Source: Pseudoxanthomonas helianthi
GTDB taxonomy: Bacteria > Pseudomonadota > Gammaproteobacteria > Xanthomonadales > Xanthomonadaceae
Length of the DNA: 64,000 nucleotides
Assembly (NCBI RefSeq): GCF_017939625.1
Contig: NZ_JAGKTC010000002.1
Span: 797,592-861,591, forward strand
Direction: 5' to 3'
Shown: piece by piece, positions 50,940-60,500 of the stretch
Layout of the letters: each line of letters starts with the position of its first letter
Position numbering within the stretch: position 1 is the first letter of the stretch
Made by a program: the position numbers and the translations under genes
Notes under the pieces: generated by a model
The model's database searches: none
What the model saw: only the letters and a program-made list of their open reading frames with translations
What the model was told of the DNA's origin: nothing

Positions 50940-52475
50940 ATGAATCCATCGCCAATTAAAGACATCGTCATCGTCGGTGGTGGCACCGCCGGGTGGATGG
51001 CCGCGGCAGCGCTCGCGCGTACGCTGGGCAGTCGATACGCGATTCAGCTCATCGAGTCCGATGAAATCGGCATTGTCGGCGTTGGCGAGGCCACTGTTCC
51101 CCACATCAAGGCGTTCAACCAGCTGCTCCGGATAGACGAGGCGGACTTCGTACGCAGCACTCAGGGAACCTTCAAGCTCGGCATCGAGTTCGTGGACTGG
51201 GTGCGCAAGGGCGAGACCTATATCCATGGTTTCGGTACCGAGATCGGGCATCCGCTCGGGCTGCTGCCGTTCCACCAATACTGGATAAAGGCGATGCTTG
51301 CGGGGCACGCCCAGCCCTTGGGCGCCTATACACTGAATACCGTGGCTGCGAAACGCGGGAAGTTCATGGTTTCCGCGACCGACGTCCCGCCAACCTCGCC
51401 GCTCGCGAATATCGCCTATGCCTACCATTTCGATGCTTCGCTGTATGCGCGATACCTGCGGGCCTACTCCGAACGCCTGGGCGTCCGGCGAATCGAAGGG
51501 ATTGTCGAGCAGGTAAACCTGCACCCGGAAAGCGGTTACGTCGAATCCGTTCGCCTTCGGCCGGGTGATGTCGTGTCGGGCGACCTGTTCATAGATTGCT
51601 CCGGGTTCAGAGGGCTGTTGATCGAGCAGACGCTGCATACGGGGTACGACGACTTCACCCATTGGCTGCCTTGCGATCGCGCGCTTGCGGTGCCTTGCGA
51701 GAAGGTCGCCGATCCGACCCCGTATACGCGGTCGACGGCACGCGAAGCTGGTTGGCAGTGGCGGATCCCGCTGCAGCATCGCACCGGCAACGGGTATGTC
51801 TATTCCAGCCGCCACATCAGCGACGACGAAGCGGCAGCCACTCTGCTAGCAAATCTGGACGGCAAGGCGCTCGCCGATCCACGGCCCTTGCGCTTCACCA
51901 CGGGGCGGCGCAAGAAGTGCTGGAACAGGAACGTGGTGGCGTTGGGTTTGTCCAGCGGATTCATGGAGCCGCTGGAATCGACCAGCATCCACTTGATCCA
52001 GTCGGGAATCTCCAAGCTGCTCGAGCTGTTTCCGGATCGGGGTTTCAGCGATGTGCTGGCGCAACGCTACAACGACCAGCTCGCTTTCGAGTTCGATCGC
52101 ATCCGCGACTTCCTGGTTCTGCACTACAACGCCGTGGAACGCGAAGACACCCCTTTCTGGAGGGAATGCAGGCGCATGTCCATACCCGATGAACTTAAAG
52201 CGAACATCGATCTGTTCCGCGATAGCGGGCGCTTCTTCCGCAACGGCAACGAGATGTTCGCGGAAATCAGCTGGATTCAGGTCATGGTAGGACAGGGAAT
52301 CATGCCGCAGCGTTATCACCCCATGGTAGATCGCCTGGCCGAGGAAGAACTACAACGCTTCCTCGCCAGCGTAAACAATACGGTGGTCTCGTGCGTCGAT
52401 GTCATGCCGACCCATCAGCAGTTCATCGATCGTCACTGCAAGGCTGCCGCTGCCGCGACAGCCATAGTCGAATGA
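50940..52475 (+). CDS. FAD-dependent tryptophan halogenase family protein
   Basis: 511 residues. The FAD motif is GGGTAGW (13-19) and the halogenase motif GWQWRIP (271-277). The catalytic Lys79 (GTFKLGIEF) and Glu346 (EPLESTSIH) fall exactly at the positions of the PrnA residues that activate hypochlorous acid. It lacks a signal peptide and is probably cytoplasmic, using FADH2 from a reductase elsewhere. Such genes are often next to TonB receptors in xanthomonads and caulobacters with no known substrate. It sits between a receptor and a glucanase gene. No operator precedes it, so it may depend on readthrough. Confidence 0.88.
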   Translation: MNPSPIKDIVIVGGGTAGWMAAAALARTLGSRYAIQLIESDEIGIVGVGEATVPHIKAFNQLLRIDEADFVRSTQGTFKLGIEFVDWVRKGETYIHGFGTEIGHPLGLLPFHQYWIKAMLAGHAQPLGAYTLNTVAAKRGKFMVSATDVPPTSPLANIAYAYHFDASLYARYLRAYSERLGVRRIEGIVEQVNLHPESGYVESVRLRPGDVVSGDLFIDCSGFRGLLIEQTLHTGYDDFTHWLPCDRALAVPCEKVADPTPYTRSTAREAGWQWRIPLQHRTGNGYVYSSRHISDDEAAATLLANLDGKALADPRPLRFTTGRRKKCWNRNVVALGLSSGFMEPLESTSIHLIQSGISKLLELFPDRGFSDVLAQRYNDQLAFEFDRIRDFLVLHYNAVEREDTPFWRECRRMSIPDELKANIDLFRDSGRFFRNGNEMFAEISWIQVMVGQGIMPQRYHPMVDRLAEEELQRFLASVNNTVVSCVDVMPTHQQFIDRHCKAAAAATAIVE

Positions 52476-52537
52476 TCCGGAGTTCCGTCGCTGACCCGGT
52501 GTCAGCGACGGGAAACAAGAGTTCGCCGCCCGCAATA

Positions 52538-52551
52538 TGTAAGCGATTACA
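52538..52551. promoter_or_regulatory. LacI-type operator before GH144-type gene
   Basis: TGTAAGCGATTACA, with extra symmetric flanks, ends 15 bp before the probable start at 52566 and covers the alternative ATG at 52551. Confidence 0.72.
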
Positions 52552-52565
52552 TGATATCCAGACCA

Positions 52566-54191
52566 ATGACTCGAAGGCTCTGCAAAAATATCTGCGTTAT
52601 GACGTTGGGTTTCACCATGGTGCTGTTGAGCGCCTGCAAGAAACCTGCTGAGCCACAAGCCGCGCCCGTGGCTCCGGCAGCCGGCAAGCCCCCGGTGACC
52701 GCAGCGAAGGCCGAGAAGCCCGCGCTTCCTCCGCTGTTCCGCGACATCGAACGGCGCACGTTCCAGTTCTTCTGGGACACGAGCAACGAGTTGAACGGGC
52801 TGACGCCGGACCGCTATCCGTCTCGGCCGTTCGCCAGCATCGCATCGGTCGGTTTCGCCCTGACGGCGTACCCGATCGGTATCGAGAACGGCTGGGTCAG
52901 CCGTACCCAGGCGGTGGAGCGCACGCTGTTGACGCTGCAGTTCTTCCGCGATCTGCCGCAGGGGCCGCAGCGCGAAGGCAACGCGGGTTACAAGGGTTTC
53001 TATTACCACTTCCTCGACATGCAGACCGGCTTGCGTTATGGCACCTGGGTCGAGCTGTCGTCGGTCGACACCTCGCTGCTGATGATGGGCGTGTTGTTCG
53101 CGCAGAGCTACTACGACCGCGACGATCCGCGCGAGAAGGAGATCCGGGAGATCGCCGAGCAGCTCTACCGTCGCGTCGACTGGAACTGGATGGCCAAGCG
53201 CAAGCCGCTGGTGTCGATGGGCTGGCATCCCGAACAGGGCTTCATCGAGGCGGACTGGAAGGGCTACAACGAGGCGATGTTCCTGTACGTACTCGGTCTG
53301 GGTTCGCCGACCCATCCGCTGAGCGACGACGCCTGGACGGTGTGGACGCGCACCTACGACGAAAGCTGGGGCGTGTACGAAGGGCAGGAATACCTAGCCA
53401 CGGGACCGGCGTTCTGGAACCAGTACAGCGCCGCCTGGATCGACTTCCGCGGTATCCAGGACGAGTACATGCGCAACCGCGGCATCGATTATTTCGAGAA
53501 CAACCGCCGCGCCGCCTACGCGCAGCGCGCCTACGCCATCGAGAACCCGATGAAGTGGAAGGACTACGGCGAGAACGTCTGGGGCCTGACCGCCAGCGAC
53601 GGCCCGCAGAACACCACCCAGGAATACCGCGGCGAGCAGCGCAAGTTCCGCGGCTATTCCGAGCGCGGCGCCGGACTGCATTCCAACTTCGACGACGGCA
53701 CCATCGCGCCGACTGCAGCCATCGCCTCGTTGCCGTTTGCGCCGGAGATCGTCATCCCCGCGACCGAGGAAATGCACGAGCGCTACGGCGAGTATCTGTA
53801 CTCCAGCTATGGCTTCCTGGATGCCTTCAACCGCAGCTTCGAGTACGACATCCCGCTGAAGCGCGGCCGCATCGTGCCGGGCGAAGGCTGGGTGTCCACC
53901 GATTACATCGGCATCGACCAGGGCCCGATCCTGGCGATGATCGCCAACTACCGCAACGGCTTCGTCTGGAACGTGATGAAGAAGAACGCGCACATCCGCA
54001 AGGGCCTGTTGCGCGCAGGCTTCACCGGCGGCTGGCTGGCGGCGAAGGAACCGGAGGCCAGGCCAACGCCTGACGAGGCCGCCGATCCGAAGGAGGCCGA
54101 GGCCCGCGCCATCGGCACCGCCGAGTCGCGCGCAAACAGCGCGACCGTTCCGGAAGCCGTCGATCCGGCTCCGGACACGAAGCCGGAGTAA
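52566..54191 (+). CDS. GH144-type glucanase lipoprotein (glycoamylase-like)
   Basis: About 541 residues. The lipobox LLSAC predicts a lipoprotein. After a short Pro/Ala linker the domain recognised as PF10091/GH144 spans the rest: RRTFQFFWDTSNELNGLTPDR, SIASVGFALTAYPIGIENGW, GYKGFYYHFLDMQTGLR, AYNEAMFLYVLGLGSPTHPL-like block, and YGFLDAFNRSFEYD...GWVSTDYIGIDQGPIL. GH144 enzymes studied so far act on beta-1,2-glucan. The start may be ATG 52551, inside the operator, or ATG 52566; neither has a good ribosome site. A 60-residue acidic/Ala tail follows the domain. Substrate specificity is inferred. Confidence 0.85.
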   Translation: MTRRLCKNICVMTLGFTMVLLSACKKPAEPQAAPVAPAAGKPPVTAAKAEKPALPPLFRDIERRTFQFFWDTSNELNGLTPDRYPSRPFASIASVGFALTAYPIGIENGWVSRTQAVERTLLTLQFFRDLPQGPQREGNAGYKGFYYHFLDMQTGLRYGTWVELSSVDTSLLMMGVLFAQSYYDRDDPREKEIREIAEQLYRRVDWNWMAKRKPLVSMGWHPEQGFIEADWKGYNEAMFLYVLGLGSPTHPLSDDAWTVWTRTYDESWGVYEGQEYLATGPAFWNQYSAAWIDFRGIQDEYMRNRGIDYFENNRRAAYAQRAYAIENPMKWKDYGENVWGLTASDGPQNTTQEYRGEQRKFRGYSERGAGLHSNFDDGTIAPTAAIASLPFAPEIVIPATEEMHERYGEYLYSSYGFLDAFNRSFEYDIPLKRGRIVPGEGWVSTDYIGIDQGPILAMIANYRNGFVWNVMKKNAHIRKGLLRAGFTGGWLAAKEPEARPTPDEAADPKEAEARAIGTAESRANSATVPEAVDPAPDTKPE

Positions 54192-54236
54192 GCTGTCGGC
54201 GAGATGGACAGCCGACAAGCCCGCAGGTCGTTTACG

Positions 54237-54360
54237 TCGTCATCCCGGCGAAAGCCGGGACCCAGCTCTTGCCGTCATTCCAGCGCAAGCCGGAATCCAT
54301 TTTGCTTTTGCTGTTGTTCTTCAACGAAGAGAGCAACGGCAAAGTGGATCCCGGCTTTAC
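54237..54360. repeat. Compound CGTCATYCC-class repeat before the ABC operon
   Basis: Two heads in the same direction (CGTCATCCCGGCGAAAGCC at 54237; CGTCATTCCAGCGCAAGCC at about 54273) are followed by a worn inverted copy ending near 54360. It lies between the glucanase and the ABC transporter genes. Confidence 0.7.
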
Positions 54361-54389
54361 CAGCCATTCGGCTGTCGAGAGCCACCAGG

Positions 54390-55676
54390 ATGACGAGCAA
54401 AAACGGGTTTTTCATTGCACTCGCACTGTTGGCTTTTTTGCTGGCGGCTTGCACTCCAAAAAACGATCAGCGCGAAACCATCACCTTCTGGGCGATGGGC
54501 CGCGAAGCCGAGGTGATCTCCGGCTTCATGCCCGAATTCGAACGCGAGCACCCCGGCATCCGCGTCGATCTTCAGACCGTTCCTTGGACAGCAGCGCACG
54601 AGAAGTTGCTGACTGCGTTCGCCGCCGATGCCTTGCCGGACATCTGCCAGCTGGGCAATACCTGGTTGCCGGAGTTCGCCACGCTCGGCACCTTGCAGCC
54701 GTTGCAGCCATTCATCGATCGCTCGCGCGTGGTCGAACAGGCCGATTATTTTCCGGGAATCTGGGACACCAATGTCGTCGATGGCCAGGTGCTCGGGGTG
54801 CCGTGGTACGTCGATACGCGGCTGCTGTTCTACCGCAAGGACCTGTTGCACGAAGCCGGCGTGGACCGGCCACCGCGTACCTGGGACGAATGGAACGCAG
54901 CGATGGCCGCGATCAAGCGCCACGTCGGTCCGCAGCGCTATGCGATCCTGCTGCCGGTCAACGAATTCGAACAGCAATTGTCGCTGGGCTTGCAGACCGG
55001 CGACCCGCTGCTGCGCGACGGCGGGCGCTACGGCAATTTCCGCAGCCCCGGTTTCCGCAAGGCGCTGGCGTTCTATGCCAACGCCTTCGCACGCGGCTGG
55101 GCGCCGCCGATGTCGGAGACGCAGATTTCCAATGTCTGGGACGAATTCTTCAACGGCAATTATGCGTTCTACCTGTCGGGCCCCTGGAACATCCGGGAAT
55201 TCAGGCGCCGCGAACCCGCGGCCTTGAAAGGGCAGTGGGGCACGATGCCGTTGCCGGGACCGGACGGACCGGGCGCGGGCATCGCCGGCGGCACCAGCCT
55301 GGTGATCTTCAAGTCATCGAAACGCCAGCAGGCGGCGTGGCAACTGGTCGAATTCCTTTCGCGGCCCGACGTGCAGCAACGTTTCCACGCGGCCATCGGC
55401 GACCTGCCGCCGCGACGCAGCGCCTGGGAATCGCCGCAGCTGAAGAACGACGAACTGGCGCGCGCATTCCGCGACCAGCTGGAACGCGTCAAACCAACGC
55501 CGAAGGTGCTGGAGTGGGAACGCGTGGTCCAGGAAATGCGCCTGGCCACCGAACGCGTGGTCCGCGGCGGGCAGAGCCAGGACCAGGCGGTGACCGAACT
55601 CGACGCGCGCATCGACGGCATCCTGGCCAAGCGGCGCTGGGTACTGGACCAGCAGGCGCAGGGAGGCCCGCAATGA
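54390..55676 (+). CDS. ABC sugar-binding lipoprotein
   Basis: 428 residues. The lipobox LLAAC gives a lipid-modified Cys21. The mature protein is a family 1 extracellular solute-binding protein: TITFWAMGREAEVISGFMPEFEREHPGI at the start, NTWLPEFATLGTLQPL, VPWYVDTRLLFYRKDLLHEAGVDRPP and GGTSLVIFKSSKRQQAAWQLVEFL. It should deliver an oligosaccharide to the two permeases downstream. ATG 54390 is chosen; the upstream in-frame 62 codons are repeat sequence. It is the first gene of the operon. No LacI-type operator is visible directly upstream. Confidence 0.9.
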   Translation: MTSKNGFFIALALLAFLLAACTPKNDQRETITFWAMGREAEVISGFMPEFEREHPGIRVDLQTVPWTAAHEKLLTAFAADALPDICQLGNTWLPEFATLGTLQPLQPFIDRSRVVEQADYFPGIWDTNVVDGQVLGVPWYVDTRLLFYRKDLLHEAGVDRPPRTWDEWNAAMAAIKRHVGPQRYAILLPVNEFEQQLSLGLQTGDPLLRDGGRYGNFRSPGFRKALAFYANAFARGWAPPMSETQISNVWDEFFNGNYAFYLSGPWNIREFRRREPAALKGQWGTMPLPGPDGPGAGIAGGTSLVIFKSSKRQQAAWQLVEFLSRPDVQQRFHAAIGDLPPRRSAWESPQLKNDELARAFRDQLERVKPTPKVLEWERVVQEMRLATERVVRGGQSQDQAVTELDARIDGILAKRRWVLDQQAQGGPQ

Positions 55677-55715
55677 ACAAACATCTGGATGCATTGGGCG
55701 CGAACGCTTTTCGCC

Positions 55716-55854
55716 CCCTCCCTTGCGAAGCAGGGGAGGGATGGGGAGGGGTTGCGAGCGCAGCGAGCACGCTTCTGGCATCCCTTGCCGGAACGGAAAA
55801 ATCAAAAGCACCCCTCCTCAATCCTTCCCTTTGCCTTCGGCAGAAGGGAGGAGG
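55716..55854. repeat. Intercistronic repeats between binding protein and permeases
   Basis: CCCTCCCTTGCGAAGCAGGGGAGGG forms a stem at 55716-55740 and a related CCTTCCCTTTGCCTTCGGCAGAAGGGAGG element ends at 55854. The intervening sequence is protein-like in no frame. It parallels the REP between malE and malF of E. coli in position. Confidence 0.75.
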
Positions 55855-55884
55855 CCATTTGTCACGCTCGAGGAGGAGTCGGCG

Positions 55885-56766
55885 ATGACGCGTGTGCCGC
55901 TGGCCGGCTGGATGTTTGCGGGTCCCGCGCTGGCGGTGATCGGCGTGTTCTTCGTGTTGCCGGTGCTGGCGGCGCTGGCGTTGAGCCTGACCGACTTCGA
56001 CCTGTACGCGCTGGCCGATCCGCACAACCTCCGCTTCGTCGCCTTCGACAACTACGTCGACCTGCTGCGCACGCCGATGTTCTGGAAGTCGTTGTGGAAC
56101 ACGACGTACTTCGTGCTGGTCGGCGTGCCCTTGTCGATCGTCGCGTCGCTGGGCGCGGCCTTGCTGCTGAACGCGCCGGTGGCGCGGTTCAAGGCGTTGT
56201 TCCGCACGGCGCTGTTCGCGCCGGTAGTGACCACGCTGGTCGCGGTGGCGGTGATCTGGCGTTACCTGTTCCACAGCAGCTATGGCCTGGTGAACTGGGC
56301 GCTGGGCCATCTCGGCGTCGCGCCGGTCGACTGGCTTGGCGATCCGCGCTGGGCGATGCCGACGATCATGCTGTTCGCGGTGTGGAAGAACTTCGGCTAC
56401 AACATGGTGATCTTCCTGGCCGGTTTGCAGGCTATCCCGCAGGACCTGTACGAAGCCGCGCGCATCGACGGCGCATCGAAGTGGCGGCAGTTCCTGCATA
56501 TCACCCTGCCGATGCTGGGGCCGGTGCTGCTGGTGGTCGGGGTGATCACCGTGTCTGGCTATTTCCAGTTGTTCGCCGAACCCTACGTGATGACCCGCGG
56601 CGACCCGCTGCAGAGCACGGTCAGCGTGCTGTACTTCATGTTCGAGGAAGGCTTCAAGTGGTGGAACCTGGGCCGCGCCTCTGCGGTTGCGTTCCTGCTG
56701 TTCCTGATCATCCTGGCCGCGACCACGCTGATGTTGCGCCTCGGGCGCCGGAAGGAACTGGTATGA
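55885..56766 (+). CDS. ABC sugar permease 1 (MalF/UgpA-like)
   Basis: A 293-residue protein with six membrane helices. The cytoplasmic EAA loop reads EAARIDGASKWRQFLHITLPML, typical of CUT1 permeases. AGGAGGAG lies 7 bases before the ATG, which defines the start. It overlaps the second permease by 4 bases. No ATPase gene is in the window; CUT1 systems often share an MsmX/UgpC-type ATPase encoded elsewhere. Confidence 0.92.
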   Translation: MTRVPLAGWMFAGPALAVIGVFFVLPVLAALALSLTDFDLYALADPHNLRFVAFDNYVDLLRTPMFWKSLWNTTYFVLVGVPLSIVASLGAALLLNAPVARFKALFRTALFAPVVTTLVAVAVIWRYLFHSSYGLVNWALGHLGVAPVDWLGDPRWAMPTIMLFAVWKNFGYNMVIFLAGLQAIPQDLYEAARIDGASKWRQFLHITLPMLGPVLLVVGVITVSGYFQLFAEPYVMTRGDPLQSTVSVLYFMFEEGFKWWNLGRASAVAFLLFLIILAATTLMLRLGRRKELV

Positions 56767-57599
56767 GCCGGGAGATCGGTCAATCGCGCTGGCATGCGTG
56801 GTGGGTCAACGGTGCGCTGGTCGCGCTGGCCGTCTTCGCGCTGCTGCCGTTGCTGTGGATGGTCTCGGTCTCGTTCATGCCGCGCGGCGAGGCCAGCCAC
56901 TTCCCTCCGCCGTTCCTGCCGTCGATGGCGACGCTGGCGAACTACCGCGAGTTGTTCGCGACCACCGGCATGGGTCGGAACTTCGTCAACAGCTTGCTGT
57001 TCTCCGGCGCGATCACGCTGGGTTCGCTGCTGGTCAACGCGATGGCCGGTTACGCCTTCGCCAAGCTGCGTTTCCGCGGACGCGAACGGATATTCCAGGC
57101 CTTGCTGGCCGCGCTGGTGGTGCCGGCACAGGTGGCGATGCTGCCTCTGTTCCTGCTGATGAAGCAACTGGGCCTGGTCAATACCGGCTGGGGCGTGATC
57201 GTGCCGGCGCTGGCCACCGTGTTCGGCATCTTCCTGGTGCGGCAGTACGCGCGCAGCATTCCCGACGAGTTGCTGGAAGCCGCGCGCATCGACGGTGCCG
57301 GCGAGTTGCGCATCTTCTTCCGCATCGTGCTGCCGATGCTGAAGCCGGTGCTGGTGACGCTGGCCATCTTCACCTTCCTCGGGGCATGGAATGATTTCAT
57401 GTGGCCCCTGATCGTGCTGACCGACCAGAAGCAGTACACCCTGCCGGTAGCGCTGGCCTCGCTGTCGCGCGAGCACATCATGGACGTCGAATTGATGATG
57501 GCCGGTGCGGTGGTGACCGTGCTGCCGGTGCTGCTGCTGTTCCTGCTGTTGCAGCGCTACTACATCCAGGGTTTGTTGCTGGGGAGCGTGAAGGGATGA
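56763..57599 (+). CDS. ABC sugar permease 2 (MalG/UgpE-like)
   Basis: 278 residues, six helices, with EAA loop EAARIDGAGELRIFFRIVLPML. The FLGAWNDFMWPLIVL block is a signature of CUT1 permease subunit 2. The start overlaps the permease 1 stop as ATGA, and its own stop overlaps the next ATG at 57596. Confidence 0.93.
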   Translation: MSREIGQSRWHAWWVNGALVALAVFALLPLLWMVSVSFMPRGEASHFPPPFLPSMATLANYRELFATTGMGRNFVNSLLFSGAITLGSLLVNAMAGYAFAKLRFRGRERIFQALLAALVVPAQVAMLPLFLLMKQLGLVNTGWGVIVPALATVFGIFLVRQYARSIPDELLEAARIDGAGELRIFFRIVLPMLKPVLVTLAIFTFLGAWNDFMWPLIVLTDQKQYTLPVALASLSREHIMDVELMMAGAVVTVLPVLLLFLLLQRYYIQGLLLGSVKG

Positions 57600-60500
57600 T
57601 CCTGGAATGCACGATCGGCGCTTTTCGTAGAGTCGAGCTTGCTCGACTGCTTTTTGCCGGAAGCAAAGGGAAACGCCAGAAGCAGTCGAGCAAGCTCGAC
57701 GCTACGAGAGCTTTAGCCATTTCCGTTTCCCTGCTGCTGGCTACGTCGGCGGGCGCACAGGAAACCCGCGCGCTCGACGGATTCGAAGATCCCTCCGCAT
57801 GGCGTGTCGTCACCTCCAACCAGGTCAGCGGTAGTCTGCGCCAGGTCGATGGCACGCGAGGCAAGGCGCTGTGCCTGGACTACGACTTCAACAGCGTATC
57901 CGGCTATGCCGGCATCCAGCGCGACCTGCCGCTCGAGTATCCGGCGAACTATCGTTTCGATTTCCAGCTGCGCGGGGAATCGCCGAAGAACGATCTGCAA
58001 TTCAAGCTGGTCGATGCCAGCGGCGACAACGTGTGGTGGGTCAACAAGCCGAAGTACGATTTCCCGCGCGAATGGACCCCGGTGCGCTACAAGCGCCGGC
58101 ACATCGACAAGGCGTGGGGCCCGGGCGCCGATCCGGTGCTGCGCAACAGCGCGAAGCTGGAATTCACCATCTACAACAACGCCGGCGGCAAGGGCTCGGT
58201 CTGCTTCGACGAGCTGGCTTTCACGCCGTTGCCGCAGGACAGCGATGCGCCACTGGCCGGCACCGCGACCGCGACGACCAGCGCTGCCGGCAGCCAGCCG
58301 TCGTTCGCGACCGACGGCAATCCTGCGACGGCATGGCGTGCCGGCTTCTCAGCCGAAACACCGCCGAGCCTGACCCTGGATTTGGGCCGCCTGCGCGAAT
58401 TCGGCGCGCTGGCGTTGCAATGGGCGGAAGACGGCCCTGCCAGCGACTACCGCATCGAGTTGTCCCACGACGGCGCAAAATGGCGCTTCGCGCGCGAAGT
58501 CGTCGGCGGCAATGGCGGCAGCGATTTCATCGCCTTGCCCGAATCGGAGGCGCGCTACCTGCGGCTGACGCCGCTGCGCGGACCCGGCACGGGATTCGGC
58601 CTGGTCGAGACGACCGTGCAGCCGCTGGGGTTCGCGGCCACGCCCAATGCCTTCGTCGCCTCGGTCGCGGCCAACTCGCCGCGGGGCGACTTTCCGCGCG
58701 GGTTCAGCGGCGAGCAATCGTACTGGACCCTGATCGGCCTCGACGGCGGCCGGGACCAGGCGTTGATCGGCGAAGACGGCGCGGTCGAAGTGGGCAAGGG
58801 CGGTTTCAGCATCGAGCCGTTCGTCGTCGTCGATGGCGAACTGGTGAGCTGGGCCGATGTCGAGAGCAAACAGTCGCTGCAGGACGATTACCTGCCGTTG
58901 CCCAGCGTCGAATGGACGCATCCGGCGTTGCGGCTGGACACGACGGCGTTCGTCGACGGCACGCCGGACAATTCGCAACTGTTCGTGCGCTATCGGCTGA
59001 GCAATCCGGGCCAGCAGGCACGCGAATACCGCCTTGCGCTGGCGGTACGGCCGTTCCAGGTCAATCCGCCCAGCCAGTTCCTCAACACCGTCGGCGGAAT
59101 CAGCCGGATCGAGACGCTGGCGTTCGCGGGCGGCGTGGCCAGGGTCGACGGCAAACCGCGCGTGTTCGCTGCGCAGAAGCCGGACGCGGCATTCGCCAGT
59201 ACTTTCGATGGTGGTATGGCGGTGTCGAAGCTGCGCGACAAGGCGTTGCCGGCGAGGCGCCAGGCCATCGATCCGACCGGGCTGGCTTCGGGTGCGTTCG
59301 TCTATCGCGTTCGCTTGCAGTCGGGCGAGACCCGCGAGTTCGCGTTGCGCGTGCCGATGACCGGCAAGATCGCCTGCCAGGGCGACGCCTGCGATGCCGC
59401 CGCCGCGCAACGGCGCGTGGCGGCGATGTGGCGAAGCAAACTGGACAAGGTGACGCTGCGCGTGCCGGCCCAAGGCAAGGCGCTGGCCGACACCGTGCGT
59501 ACCGCGACCGCGCACATGCTCATTTCGCGCATCGGTCCGCGCCTGCAGCCGGGGACGCGCTCGTACGGGCGCAGCTGGATCCGCGACGGCGCGATGATTT
59601 CCGAAGGCCTGCTGCGCATGGGGCGCGCGCCGGTGGTACGCGAGTACGTCGAGTTCTACGCGCCCTACCAGTTCAAGGACGGCAAGGTGCCGTGTTGCGT
59701 CGACGATCGCGGCAGCGACCCGGTGCCGGAGAACGACAGCCATGGCGAGCTGATCTACAACATCGCCGAGTACTACCGTTACACCGGCGACCGCGCGTTC
59801 CTGCGCCGGATGTGGCCGCATGTGCAGGGTGCGTTCGACTACATGGAGAAGCTGCGGCTGAGCGAGCGCACCGAGGAGAACCGGGCGAAGGATCCTGCGT
59901 TCTACGGAATGATGCCGGTGTCGATCAGCCACGAGGGCTATTCGGCCAAGCCGATGCATTCGTACTGGGACAATTTCTGGGCGCTGCGCGGTTACAAGGA
60001 CGCGGCCGACATCGCGCAATGGCTGGGCGAAGTCGCGGAAGCGAAGCGGATGGCGGCTTCGCGCGACCAGTTCCATGCCGACCTGTACGCCTCGCTGCAG
60101 GCCGCGACGCAGAAGCATCGCATCGACTACCTGCCGGGTGCGGCGGAGCTGGGCGACTTCGATCCGACTTCGACGACCATCGCGCTGGCGCCGGGCGGCG
60201 AGCAGGACAGCCTGCCGCGCAGCGTGCTGGACAACACCTTCGGGCGCTACTGGAATGAATTCGTGCAGCGCCGCGACGGCAAGCGCGAGTGGAAGGACTA
60301 CACGCCGTACGAATGGCGCAACGTTTCCGCCTTCGTGCGCCTGGGTTGGCGCGGACGCGCATGGGAAGCGGTGAAGTTCTTCTTCAAGGACCGCGCGCCG
60401 CAGCCCTGGAACCAGTGGGCCGAAGTGGTCTCGCGCACGCCGCGCAAGCCGTTCTTCGTCGGCGACCTGCCGCATGCATGGGTCGCATCGGATTTCGTGC

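Noticed and set aside
54204-54389. N-terminal extension of the sugar-binding lipoprotein
   Set aside because: It is translated repeat sequence, and a lipoprotein signal begins cleanly at ATG 54390.
55723-55884. Long N-terminal extension of ABC permease 1
   Set aside because: The sequence is hairpin repeat DNA, and AGGAGGAG at 55871 marks the ATG at 55885 as the start.
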